Under the pieces are notes generated by a model, which saw only the letters and a list, made by a program, of their open reading frames with translations, did no database searches and had not been told where the DNA came from. Position numbers and translations under genes: made by a program. A stretch of DNA of 64,000 nucleotides, taken from contig JBCDGG010000005.1 of NCBI GenBank assembly GCA_038757905.1, positions 9,237 to 73,236 of the forward strand. Reading direction: 5' to 3'. This DNA is from HLUCCA09 sp038757905 (GTDB lineage Bacteria > Pseudomonadota > Alphaproteobacteria > Rhodobacterales > Rhodobacteraceae). This document shows, one piece after another, positions 1 through 8,312 of the stretch (position 1 is the stretch's first letter; each line of letters starts with the position of its first letter).

Positions 1-436
1 TCTCCTCGGGATCGGCGGCGTGCATGACCGAGCCGTCAGACAGCCCGCGCGCGCCCACCTCGAACACGGATTCGCGGGGGATCAGCGGCTCCTCCCGCCC
101 GGCCGTGAAATCGTAGGAGTTGGGCATGCGCGCGCGCGCGATCTCCATCACGTCGCGGTTGCCGCGCGACACGACGAGCGCCACGCGCGCGCCCTTCTGC
201 TGGATGATCGCATTGAGCGCGAGCGTCGTGCCATGCACGACCAGTTCGATCTGATCGGGCCGGACGCCCTCGCGGTCGATCAGGGCCGACACCCCGGCCT
301 CGACGGCGCGCGAGGGATCGGCAGGCACGCTCGGTTCTTTGTGAAACGCGATCTCGCCGCCGCCATCGGACCGCGCCAGCACGAAATCCGTGAACGTCCC
401 GCCGACATCAATGCCCAACCGGTAGCGCAAGCTCAT
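1..436 (-). CDS. hyuA: Hydantoinase/5-oxoprolinase A-type subunit (HyuA), N-terminal part
   Basis: Only the first ~145 residues are present; the rest runs off the left edge. The start ATG (434-436, complement) has a GGAAGGA Shine-Dalgarno sequence upstream. The protein opens with GIDVGGTFTDF (residues 8-18), the N-terminal phosphate-loop motif of the HyuA/OXP family, and has HGTT at 68-71, also typical. Family members use ATP to open hydantoin or 5-oxoproline rings, usually with a HyuB partner, which would lie to the left. It is the most distal visible gene of the leftward operon starting at 9839. Substrate (hydantoin, N-carbamoyl compound, oxoproline) cannot be told from this fragment. Confidence 0.85.
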   Translation of the reverse strand, partial: MSLRYRLGIDVGGTFTDFVLARSDGGGEIAFHKEPSVPADPSRAVEAGVSALIDREGVRPDQIELVVHGTTLALNAIIQQKGARVALVVSRGNRDVMEIARARMPNSYDFTAGREEPLIPRESVFEVGARGLSDGSVMHAADPEE

Positions 437-653
437 CAACAATCCTTCCCAATCCCCATGGCGCTCCGGCCAGAAGTCGCCGCGCTCTCGGACCTCACCA
501 GACGCGCCGCCGGGGGGCAAGCAGGCCGCCGGCTGCTTCCATGGGCTGAAAGCATCCTCGCCGAGGGCATCCCAGCGCGTTCAAATTGCGCCACCGCCGG
601 GCCGAGATACGCCGCCTCCACCCGGAGCCGCCCCGCAGGCCCCGCCCGACGGT

Positions 654-2327
654 TCATGCCAGAGCGGCGGCGGCCCGATGCGTGCCGCCCTTCTCGGAGG
701 ACGCGGTCACCGTCACCGACGCGTCCGGTCCGGCGGCCCGCACCAGCCATTCCGTCTTCGTCGAGACGCGGGACCATTGCTGCCCCCAGTTCGAATAGGC
801 ATAGCGCCGCTCGTTGCGCCCGGCGAGATGGCCGAGCGACACCTCTTCCGGGTTCATCGCCACCTCCGCCGACGTGCAGGCGATCGAGACATGGGCGGGC
901 TTGGCTACGCCGTTCTGGATCGCCACATCCGACAGGTTCGTCGGCAGGTAGCCGTGGTTCGAGACGAAAGCCGTCACTTTGAAGAGGTCCGCGCCCAGGG
1001 GCTCCACCGTCACCTCGTCGACACACACGCGGGGGGCGGCGGCGGCGTGGCGGAGGTTGAACAACACGTTGTTGTGGCAGATCTCCTCCAGCAGCTTCCC
1101 GGGCGGGTTGCGGTAGCTCCAGGTATAGACCATCCCGCCGATTTCGACCGGCCCAAGCTGGGGATGCTCGAACGGCTCCCAGTCGCGGAAGCCGTGATCG
1201 CCGACATGCGCGATCACCCAGTCGAAAACCAGCCGCTGGGTCGCCGCGTCCCGGGGTCCGAGGTTGTAGTACCCCTCCTTGGGCACGCCCGCCGTCCGCT
1301 CCAGATCCCACAATTCGGTTGAGAAGCAGATGATCCCCATCTCTTCATAGACCCAATCCTTGAGGCTGCCGTGCCGGGCCTTGGACTTGTCGGGCGTGAA
1401 CTCCTCATAGGTCGAGATGGTGGGATAGCCCGTCAGCCGCTCGCCCACCGCACCCAGATCCTTGTAGAGCGCCAGATCGGGCGGGCTCATCTCGGCGTCC
1501 ACCTTCATCATCGAGGGGCGCAGGATGATCCCGCCATGGGTGTGATAGGCGCACATGCCGGCGATGTTGGGGTGGGTCAGGATCACCTGGCCCATGCCGA
1601 ACGCCTCAGGTTCGGAGAACGGATAAGCGCCCGCGCCGTATTCCCGCGGCGACCAGTTGATCGGGAAGTTGCGGTTCATGTTCCCGTCCTGCTGCGGGTC
1701 GATCTGGACATGAACGCCGTCGTAACTCTCGACGACGCCCTCGGGGTAGAGGCGGAAGTACTCGCCGCCTTCCTCGCCCGGTTCGCGCTGGATCAGGATG
1801 CGGGGTTCGTCGGGGTCCTTCTTCCATTCGCCCTTCGGGTCGGGCACCCGCATCTGCACGATGTAGCCGTCGCCGTTGATGTCCTGCGCGATCAGCCCGT
1901 CCTTGCGGTCGTCACCGGGCAGGACGCGGCCATTGCCGCACCAGGGGTAGTAGGGCTGGGTCAGGGCGTATTCGGCGCCGTCGGGGTTGATCCGGGGCAG
2001 GATGTAGAAGACCTGCTGGTCGACCAGACGCGTCACCTCCTCGTCTTCGCCGTACTTCGTCAGCAGGTACCAGCAGGCATAGAGCGCGGTGGCCGAGGTC
2101 GCGTGCTCCTCGGCATGGATCTGCGCGTCGATGTAGTAGCCAGGCTTTTCCAGCGCCGGGCCGGTGTCGGGGTTGGTGATGGTCAGGAACCACACATCGC
2201 GCCCGCGAAACGTCTTGGCGATGGAGGTCAGCGTGCAAAGCGCGGGATAGGCGTCGGCCAGCGCTTTCAGATGCGCTGTCATGGCCTCGTAATTGTGGTA
2301 GGTGTCGAAGGGGATCGAGACGGGCAT
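654..2327 (-). CDS. M14-family zinc carboxypeptidase
   Basis: 557 residues. The M14 zinc motif HxxE is visible as HAEE at residues 71-74, the third ligand is probably the His in the YHTHGG segment, the substrate-carboxylate motif appears as MNRNF, and a catalytic-type Glu lies in CFSTELWD. No signal peptide is seen, so it probably acts in the cytoplasm. M14 enzymes remove C-terminal residues from peptides or amide-linked groups; some relatives act on non-peptide amides. The gene lies 30 bases downstream of the SDR gene and 217 bases before hyuA, all on the same strand. Together with M32 and M24 genes nearby it points to a peptide-like substrate. The specific substrate is not predictable. Confidence 0.88.
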   Translation of the reverse strand: MPVSIPFDTYHNYEAMTAHLKALADAYPALCTLTSIAKTFRGRDVWFLTITNPDTGPALEKPGYYIDAQIHAEEHATSATALYACWYLLTKYGEDEEVTRLVDQQVFYILPRINPDGAEYALTQPYYPWCGNGRVLPGDDRKDGLIAQDINGDGYIVQMRVPDPKGEWKKDPDEPRILIQREPGEEGGEYFRLYPEGVVESYDGVHVQIDPQQDGNMNRNFPINWSPREYGAGAYPFSEPEAFGMGQVILTHPNIAGMCAYHTHGGIILRPSMMKVDAEMSPPDLALYKDLGAVGERLTGYPTISTYEEFTPDKSKARHGSLKDWVYEEMGIICFSTELWDLERTAGVPKEGYYNLGPRDAATQRLVFDWVIAHVGDHGFRDWEPFEHPQLGPVEIGGMVYTWSYRNPPGKLLEEICHNNVLFNLRHAAAAPRVCVDEVTVEPLGADLFKVTAFVSNHGYLPTNLSDVAIQNGVAKPAHVSIACTSAEVAMNPEEVSLGHLAGRNERRYAYSNWGQQWSRVSTKTEWLVRAAGPDASVTVTASSEKGGTHRAAAALA

Positions 2328-2357
2328 GGAAGGTCCTTGAAGGTGTCGGCGAAGGTG

Positions 2358-3053
2358 TCAGCCCGCCATCTGCCAGGCGTTCAGGCGCTGCCCGCTCAAG
2401 AGCGGATCGCGCGTTTCGGCGATGCGGAGGAAGGCGGGGGCGAGGCGCTCGGGGTCGACCCATTGCGCCTTGAGGTCCGGGGTATAGTTCGCCTCGGACA
2501 TGGGCGTGTTCATCGGCTTGCCCGGCGTGATCGTGCAGGAGACGATGCCATGCGCCGCGCCCTCCATCGCCAGGCACTTGGAGAATCCTTCTAGGGCATG
2601 CTTGGCCGCGCAATAGGCGCTCTCGTTCACGAAGCCCTTGATGCCCGATTGCGACGAGACGAAAATCAGCGCCCCGCCGCCCCTGGCCTTCATTCCCGGC
2701 CACACGGCCTGCGTCAGCTGGTGCGCGGCCTGGATGCCGACATTGAGCGTCGCGCGGAAGCTTTCCAGCGTGACCTCCTCGATAGGTTGCGTCCGCAGGA
2801 TGCCGGCATTGTGGATCAGCGTGTCGATCCCGCCCGGCGTCTCCGCAATCGCTTGCGCCGTGGCATCGGCATCGCTGAGATCGACGGTAATCGCACGCCC
2901 GCCGGTTTCGCTTGCGATCGCCGCAAGCGCCCCGGCATCCCGATCCATTAGGACAAGCTCCGCGCCCGCCTTGGCGAAGGCCCGCGCGATGCCAGCGCCG
3001 AGGCCCATCGCCGCGCCCGTGACAAGGACGCGCTGCTCCGACAGGGGCACCAT
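2358..3053 (-). CDS. Short-chain dehydrogenase/reductase (SDR)
   Basis: 231 residues with a classical SDR layout: cofactor motif TGAAMGLG near residue 12, the NAG motif, a catalytic Ser in FVSSQSG and the YCAAK (YxxxK) active site. An acidic residue (D37 region, VLMDRD) suggests NAD rather than NADP preference. The ATG overlaps the stop of the upstream oxidoreductase by one base, so the two are translationally coupled. Probably interconverts an alcohol and a ketone in the pathway of this operon. Substrate unknown. Confidence 0.9.
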   Translation of the reverse strand: MVPLSEQRVLVTGAAMGLGAGIARAFAKAGAELVLMDRDAGALAAIASETGGRAITVDLSDADATAQAIAETPGGIDTLIHNAGILRTQPIEEVTLESFRATLNVGIQAAHQLTQAVWPGMKARGGGALIFVSSQSGIKGFVNESAYCAAKHALEGFSKCLAMEGAAHGIVSCTITPGKPMNTPMSEANYTPDLKAQWVDPERLAPAFLRIAETRDPLLSGQRLNAWQMAG

Positions 3054-4135
3054 CAGGCCGCGCCTGTCATGTCCAGATCCTCCCACCGGCGTGACGCTGT
3101 GGACGCGACGACGGCGTCCAGCACCATCTGGTTGCGCAGGCCATCGACGAAGGTCGCCCCGCGCTGCAGCGGCCTTTCTGCAGAGATCGCGCCGACGAGT
3201 TCCTGAAGCGCTGCCAGGACCGAGACGTTCCAGATCCCTTTGTTGAGGCCCGGCAGCGTGGCGTTCGGGTCTGCGACGGAGATATCGGTAAAGCTCTCGC
3301 CCGCCTTGGCGACGTAGAGTTTCTCGTCGGCGTTCGACAGCGTGATCGAGCCCTTCGTGCCGAAGATCTGCGTCTCGTTGCCCATGTTGTTCGCGGCGAC
3401 CCCGCTCATGAACACCTGAGCCAGCGCGCCGCTCTGCATCCGCAGCGTCAGGTGGGTGAGGTCGTCCGCGGTGGCCGTCCAGGCCTCTCCGGTGGTTTTG
3501 CAGATCCGGTCGGGGATCACGGTCAACGCCTCGCCGATGACCGACGCGGGCTCGCCCAGCCACCAGCGCAGCATGTCGACCTGATGCGAGCCGTTGGCGC
3601 CCAGCCGGCCGCCGCCCATCGCTGCGTCCGACCACCAGTCGCCTTTGGGGCGCGAGGCCGGGTTGGCCCAGGAGGCGCCGATATTGGTGATGTTGACATG
3701 CCGGATTTCGCCCAGATCGCCACCATGGATCAGCTCGGCAATGCGCATCCGCGTCGGGTTGAACCGCAGTTCATGGTCGATCATGTGCAGCCGTCCGGCG
3801 GCGCGGGCGGCGTCGAGCATCTGCCGCGCCTCGCCCGCATGCATCGCGGTCGGCTTTTCGCAGAGCACATGGGCCCCCTTGGCCAGAGCGGCCAGCGTCA
3901 TCGGTGCGTGCATCACCGTCGGTGTGGCGATGCAGACCAGATCCAGATCGTGCCCGGCGATCATCGCCTCCCAATCGTCGTAGACCGCTTCGATCCCGTG
4001 GGGTTCCGCTGCGGCCTTCGCGCTGTCCATCCGGCCGGAGGCCAGGGCGACGACCTGCGCCGCGTCGATATGGGCGAGGGCGGGCAGATAGGCGTCGCGG
4101 GCGAAGCTCGCCCCGATGATACCGACGTTGATCAT
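3053..4135 (-). CDS. Gfo/Idh/MocA-family oxidoreductase (second of two)
   Basis: 360 residues. An N-terminal Rossmann fold starts directly (INVGIIGASFARD) and the family's EKP motif appears as LCEKPTAMH. I chose the ATG at 4133-4135 because the Rossmann strand begins right after it and it overlaps the upstream stop (ATGA); the longer open frame upstream has no family similarity. These enzymes use NAD(P) to oxidise sugars, inositols or other polyols, though the family is broad. It is paralogous to the gene at 4132-5172, and together with the SDR it gives three redox enzymes in a row. Confidence 0.9.
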   Translation of the reverse strand: MINVGIIGASFARDAYLPALAHIDAAQVVALASGRMDSAKAAAEPHGIEAVYDDWEAMIAGHDLDLVCIATPTVMHAPMTLAALAKGAHVLCEKPTAMHAGEARQMLDAARAAGRLHMIDHELRFNPTRMRIAELIHGGDLGEIRHVNITNIGASWANPASRPKGDWWSDAAMGGGRLGANGSHQVDMLRWWLGEPASVIGEALTVIPDRICKTTGEAWTATADDLTHLTLRMQSGALAQVFMSGVAANNMGNETQIFGTKGSITLSNADEKLYVAKAGESFTDISVADPNATLPGLNKGIWNVSVLAALQELVGAISAERPLQRGATFVDGLRNQMVLDAVVASTASRRWEDLDMTGAA

Positions 4136-5172
4136 GTGGTCTCCTTTGCGGTGGCCGCCGCGCGCACTTCCTCGATGTCCACCCGGCTCTTGCGGGCGGA
4201 GGCGAGGATGCAGGCTTGCAGCATGTAGAGGGAGTGCAGGTGATCCCGCCCGGTGCATTCGGCGGCGGTCTCGCCCCGCATCATGGCGACGAAGCGGTCG
4301 AGCAGCGCGGCGGCATCCGTGATCCAGGGCTCATGCGGCGGCAGGGGTACGGGCGTCAGTTCCGGCGCCATCCGTTTGGCCCAGGCCAGATCCCCGAACA
4401 TCGCGCGCTGCTCGACGATCCCTTCGGACCCATCGGTGCGCCAGTTGAAGTGCATCGGCTCGTGGCCCGATTGCCAGGTGCCCTGGTAGTTGACGCTCAT
4501 CCCATTGTCGAAGGCGATCAGGGCAGAGACGTTGGTGTCGCTGGCATACATCGTCCAGGACGGGTTCCAGGTGTGCGCCTGCACATGCACGGGCTCGGCC
4601 CCGTAGACGTAACGCATCAGATCGAAATGGTGGATCGACTGCTCCCAGAGCATTGGATGCGCCATGGTCAGCGGGTAGGAGTTCAGCCGCGCCAGCGTCC
4701 CGTCCCGCCAGCGCTCGTAGGTGAACCGCCCGAAGCCGGGGGTGCCGATGGCGCCCTCCTTCAGCAGCCGTCGCTTCTCCTGCGTGACGGCGAGGTAGCG
4801 AAAGTTGAGCCCGACAATGAGCGGAACGCGCGCGTCCTCTGCCATCTCGACGAAGCGGGCGGCGTGGGCGACATCATCGGCCAGCGGCTTTTCCGCCAGG
4901 ATCGCAAGGCCCGCCTTGCAGCATTGCGCAATCTGATCGTCGCGCCCGCCCGGCGGGGTGGCGAGCAGCACGGCGTCCGCGCCGGTGCCGATCACGTCCG
5001 CCAGCAGCGTGCCGACCGGCAGGGCGGGGTACCGCTCGGCGGCCTGTGCTCGGGCGGCAGGGTCCGGGTCGCACAGCGCGACGATCTCGACGGATCGGTT
5101 GGCGCCGGCTACCTCGAGCCATGTCCGGGCGCGGGCGCCGAGGCCGACAAGGATCACGCGGACCGGCGTCAT
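4132..5172 (-). CDS. Gfo/Idh/MocA-family oxidoreductase (first of two)
   Basis: 346 residues with an N-terminal Rossmann motif (VILVGLGARARTW) and the family motif ILAEKPLAD. The C-terminal half carries the usual GFO/IDH alpha/beta domain; HHFDLMRYVYG resembles the conserved D-x-x-R segment near the active site. The start at 5170-5172 overlaps the stop of the AllA-like gene by ATGA and the end overlaps the next oxidoreductase the same way, so this is a tightly coupled operon. NAD(P)-dependent dehydrogenase; substrate unknown. Confidence 0.9.
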   Translation of the reverse strand: MTPVRVILVGLGARARTWLEVAGANRSVEIVALCDPDPAARAQAAERYPALPVGTLLADVIGTGADAVLLATPPGGRDDQIAQCCKAGLAILAEKPLADDVAHAARFVEMAEDARVPLIVGLNFRYLAVTQEKRRLLKEGAIGTPGFGRFTYERWRDGTLARLNSYPLTMAHPMLWEQSIHHFDLMRYVYGAEPVHVQAHTWNPSWTMYASDTNVSALIAFDNGMSVNYQGTWQSGHEPMHFNWRTDGSEGIVEQRAMFGDLAWAKRMAPELTPVPLPPHEPWITDAAALLDRFVAMMRGETAAECTGRDHLHSLYMLQACILASARKSRVDIEEVRAAATAKETT

Positions 5173-5651
5173 GGAGCGACAAGGGTCAGCGGCGCGATGG
5201 AACGAAAGTCGTCGTCTTGCAGCGGGCCGCCCCGCCACATCAGCACGGTGAAATGCCCGTCCCTGTCGAACACCGTCGCGCCCATATGCCAGACGCCAGG
5301 ATTGAAGATCACGCCCATCGTGCCCGGCATCAGAAACGCCAGCGCCTCGTCTGGGAGGGGGCGCCCCGCGGCATCGGACGGCATCACCATCACCGCATAG
5401 CGCGACACGTCGAGCGGAAAGAAGCACTGCGCGGCAAAGGGATGCCGCTCGATATGCGCGACCGTCAAGGGCAGCGACTGCGCCTTGACGCTGTTCACAT
5501 GCAGCACCGGGGCGCTGGTCTCCGGTCGGGCATGCAGGCTGTCGCTGTAGAACCGCCGCGCGCCATTGGCCTCCGGCGGCACCACAAGCTCGCCAAAGGG
5601 CGAGAAGGCATCGGCGCGGGGCGGCAGAAGGGGCACGGTCGCGCCGCTCAT
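5169..5651 (-). CDS. Ureidoglycolate lyase-like protein (AllA family)
   Basis: 160 residues, the normal length for the AllA family of cupin-like enzymes that split ureidoglycolate into glyoxylate and urea. Visible family features include the central PLDVSRYAVMVMP strand and a GVWHMGA segment where AllA proteins carry an active-site His. Overlaps both neighbours by ATGA. It follows the PuuE-like gene directly, as in purine-degradation operons, but no allantoate amidohydrolase or urate genes are visible. Its true substrate may be another ureido- or acyl-glycolate compound. Confidence 0.78.
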   Translation of the reverse strand: MSGATVPLLPPRADAFSPFGELVVPPEANGARRFYSDSLHARPETSAPVLHVNSVKAQSLPLTVAHIERHPFAAQCFFPLDVSRYAVMVMPSDAAGRPLPDEALAFLMPGTMGVIFNPGVWHMGATVFDRDGHFTVLMWRGGPLQDDDFRSIAPLTLVAP

Positions 5652-6562
5652 CCCGTGGCCCTCGAGGGGGCAACATGTGCTCGCCAATGGTCGGCGATCT
5701 CGGCCCGCTTGCACACCCAGACGCCCGGCGTGCTGTCGATGTGATCCATGAAGCGCACAAGGCCCGCGAGCCGCCCGGGATGGCCGATCACCCGGGCATG
5801 CAGGCCCACCGACATCATGCGCGGCATCTCTGCCGCCTCCGCGCGCAGCACCTCGAACGTGTCGATCAGGAAATCGGCGTAGTGCCGGGCGGAGTAGACG
5901 TCTCCGGCCAAAAGCTTGGCGTCGTTCGTGACCATGGAATAGGGGATGACCAGGTGATGCTGCCCATCCACCTCCGTCCAATAGGGCAGATCGTCGTTAT
6001 AAGCGTCGCTGTCATAGTCGAACCCGCCATGGGCGACGACCAGCGCGCGGGTGGATTGCGACGGCGCGTAGCGGCAATACCAGCCCCGCGGGGAGCGGCC
6101 GAGGCTGGCCTTCAGGCTGTCATAGGCCTGCGCGATATGCTGCGCCTCGGTCTCCGGGTCGAGGCGGTAATGCTCCAGCCAGCGCCATCCATGGGCGCAG
6201 ATATCCCAATCGGTGTGCGCGATGGCGTGCGCGATCTCGGGCGTCCGCTCCAGCGACAGGGCGCTGGCGAAGATCGTCAGCGGCAGCTTGCGCTCGTGGA
6301 ACAGTCGATGGAGCCGCCAATACCCGACGCGGGAGCCGTATTCGTACATGCTCTCGGCCGCGAGATCGCGCTCGCCCACGGGAACGCGGCTGGCCCGCAC
6401 CTCGGTCAGCGCCGTTTCGGAGCGCCCGTCGCCGTCGCCGATGGAGTATTCGGAGCCCTCTTCGATGTTGAGGACGAAGTTGACGGCCAGCCCGGCGCCG
6501 CCCGGCCAGCGGATATCCGGTGGATGGGCCCCGTAGCCCGCGAGATCGCGCTGCCGCGTCAT
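5648..6562 (-). CDS. puuE: Allantoinase-like polysaccharide-deacetylase family protein (PuuE type)
   Basis: 304 residues. The N-terminus (RDLAGYGAHPPDIRWPGGA) closely matches my memory of PuuE, the cofactor-independent allantoinase built on a NodB deacetylase fold, as do the YEYGSRVGYWRLHRLF, DSDAYNDDLPYW and SVGLHARVIGHPGR segments. PuuE hydrolyses the hydantoin ring of allantoin to allantoate. The neighbouring AllA-like gene supports ureide chemistry. However, a second cyclic-amidase-type enzyme (17897-19264) is encoded in the same locus, so this copy may open a different ring. Stop overlaps the next start by ATGA. Confidence 0.8.
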   Translation of the reverse strand: MTRQRDLAGYGAHPPDIRWPGGAGLAVNFVLNIEEGSEYSIGDGDGRSETALTEVRASRVPVGERDLAAESMYEYGSRVGYWRLHRLFHERKLPLTIFASALSLERTPEIAHAIAHTDWDICAHGWRWLEHYRLDPETEAQHIAQAYDSLKASLGRSPRGWYCRYAPSQSTRALVVAHGGFDYDSDAYNDDLPYWTEVDGQHHLVIPYSMVTNDAKLLAGDVYSARHYADFLIDTFEVLRAEAAEMPRMMSVGLHARVIGHPGRLAGLVRFMDHIDSTPGVWVCKRAEIADHWRAHVAPSRATG

Positions 6563-6595
6563 CGCGCGCGTCCGCCTATCGCGCCGCGCCGCCGC

Positions 6596-7087
6596 TCACA
6601 CCGCCTCGGCCCCGGACCGCTCATAGGCGGCCAATTGCTCGGGTGTGTAGACCTGCATGAACTCGATCTCGATGCCGCCCGCGTCATTGTCGAGAAAGGC
6701 GACCCAGCCTTCGGGATGCGGATGGCTGCCATAGACACCGCAGGCCTTGCAGAGGCGCAGCTCGGCGCCTTGGGACTTGGCATGCGCCAGAGCGGCATCG
6801 ATGTCGTCGACCTCGTAACAGATATGGTGGAGCCCCTCGGCCCCCCGTTCCTTGATCCAGGAGGCGAACCGCCCGTTCGGGTCGGTCGATTCACAGAGCT
6901 GATATTCGATCCCGCCGAGATAGAAGAGCGCGACCTTGTTGCCGGACTTCTTGAAATGCGTGATCTCGGTGTCGGCGGGAACGTGCAGGAACTTGGCATA
7001 GGCGTTCAGCGCAGCTTCGGCATCTTTCACGGCGAATGCCATATGCTTGATGCCTCTGACATTGGGATTGTCTGACTTCACGTCCAT
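6596..7087 (-). CDS. VOC-family (glyoxalase/epimerase-like) protein
   Basis: 163 residues with one vicinal-oxygen-chelate domain: a first metal-binding His in GIKHMAFAVKD, the EGLHHICYEVDD segment (His) and the C-terminal IEIEFMQ Glu. This pattern is closest to methylmalonyl-CoA epimerase and lactoylglutathione lyase-like proteins. It sits between the PuuE-like gene and an aminotransferase on the same strand. In this setting it could epimerise or isomerise a pathway intermediate; the real reaction is unknown. Confidence 0.82.
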   Translation of the reverse strand: MDVKSDNPNVRGIKHMAFAVKDAEAALNAYAKFLHVPADTEITHFKKSGNKVALFYLGGIEYQLCESTDPNGRFASWIKERGAEGLHHICYEVDDIDAALAHAKSQGAELRLCKACGVYGSHPHPEGWVAFLDNDAGGIEIEFMQVYTPEQLAAYERSGAEAV

Positions 7088-7099
7088 TCTCTGTTCCCC

Positions 7100-8299
7100 T
7101 TAGCTTGCCGTGGCCGTCTGTTCGGCGCGGTAGGCCGCAACCACGTCACCCATACGTCTCATCGCGATCCGGATCCGGTCCACCGGCTGGGTCATCGACA
7201 TCCGCACGAAATCGTCGGTGTGATCGCCGTAGATCGTGCCGGGGTAGATCATCACCCGTCCCTCTGCGAGCAGTCGCTGGCAGAACGCGCTGGCGGTGAT
7301 CCCAAGGCCGAGGCTCGCGACATTGGCGTAGACGTAGAACGCGCCCTGCGGCTCGGCATAGCCCATGCCCATCGCGTCGAGCCCCTCCAGAATGGCGCGT
7401 CGGCGCGCGTCATAGGTCTGGCGCATCTCTTCCACGCAGTCCTGCGCGCCGGTCATCGCCGCGAGGGCGGCGTGCTGGCTGACGGCGGCGGTGGAGATTG
7501 CGAAGGCATGATTGACCTCGGACATCGGCGCGATCAGCGCGCGGGGGCCGGCCAGATAGCCGATCCGCCAGCCTGTCATGGCATAGGCCTTGGAAAAGCC
7601 CGAGAGGGTGATCGTGCGCTGCTTCATGTCGGGCAGCGAGGCCACGGGCAGCACGGTGTTGTTTCCGAAGGTCAGGCGGGCATAGATCTCGTCCGAGATG
7701 ACGATCAGGTCGTGTTTCCGGGCCAGCTCCGCGATCTTCTGCACTTCCGAGGGCGGCGTGACGGTTCCGGTCGGGTTGTTGGGGTTGATCAGGACGAGGA
7801 TCTTCGACCGCGCGGTGATATGCGGGGCGATCATCTCGGCCGTCAGGGTAAAGTTCGTCTCCATCGTCATGGGGATCTTCACGATGGTCGCGTCCGACAT
7901 CTCGGCCGCCTGCTGGTAGGGGTTGTAGCCGGGGCAGGGCACGATGATCTCGTCGCCCGGATTGAGCAGCGAGAGCGCGATGATGAACATCCCCTGCTGC
8001 CCGCCGGGCGTGATCATGATCTCGTCCACCCCGTAATCGGCCCCGCCATACTGGCGGATGTTGTCCGCGATGGCGGCCCGGAGCGGTTCGATCCCCAGGG
8101 GGTGCGTGTAATGGGTGGCGCCGTTGGCCAGCGCTTCCTGCCCGGCCTTGACGATATGGGCGGGCGTGTCGAGATCGGGGTCGCCCCGGCCCATGCGGAT
8201 CACATCGTCGAGCCCGTTGGCGATGTCGAGCATCTTGGTGATGAGCGCCCCGTCCGAAAGCTTGACGCGGCTGGCGAGGCGGGGGTCGAGGTCTGTCAT
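7100..8299 (-). CDS. PLP-dependent class I/II aminotransferase (copy 1)
   Basis: 399 residues. The fold type I aminotransferase hallmarks are present: NPNNPTGTV, the SDEIYA cofactor-ring contact, the PLP-lysine motif SGFSKAYAMTGWR and a C-terminal Arg in FVRMSM for the substrate carboxylate. It is of the AspB/AspC-like type. A clear paralogue lies in the divergent operon (15301-16482), sharing MGRGDPD and FSKxYAMTGWR. Probably converts an amino acid from the transported compound to a keto acid. Confidence 0.92.
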   Translation of the reverse strand: MTDLDPRLASRVKLSDGALITKMLDIANGLDDVIRMGRGDPDLDTPAHIVKAGQEALANGATHYTHPLGIEPLRAAIADNIRQYGGADYGVDEIMITPGGQQGMFIIALSLLNPGDEIIVPCPGYNPYQQAAEMSDATIVKIPMTMETNFTLTAEMIAPHITARSKILVLINPNNPTGTVTPPSEVQKIAELARKHDLIVISDEIYARLTFGNNTVLPVASLPDMKQRTITLSGFSKAYAMTGWRIGYLAGPRALIAPMSEVNHAFAISTAAVSQHAALAAMTGAQDCVEEMRQTYDARRRAILEGLDAMGMGYAEPQGAFYVYANVASLGLGITASAFCQRLLAEGRVMIYPGTIYGDHTDDFVRMSMTQPVDRIRIAMRRMGDVVAAYRAEQTATAS

Positions 8300-8312
8300 G
8301 CGGCGCGCTTCC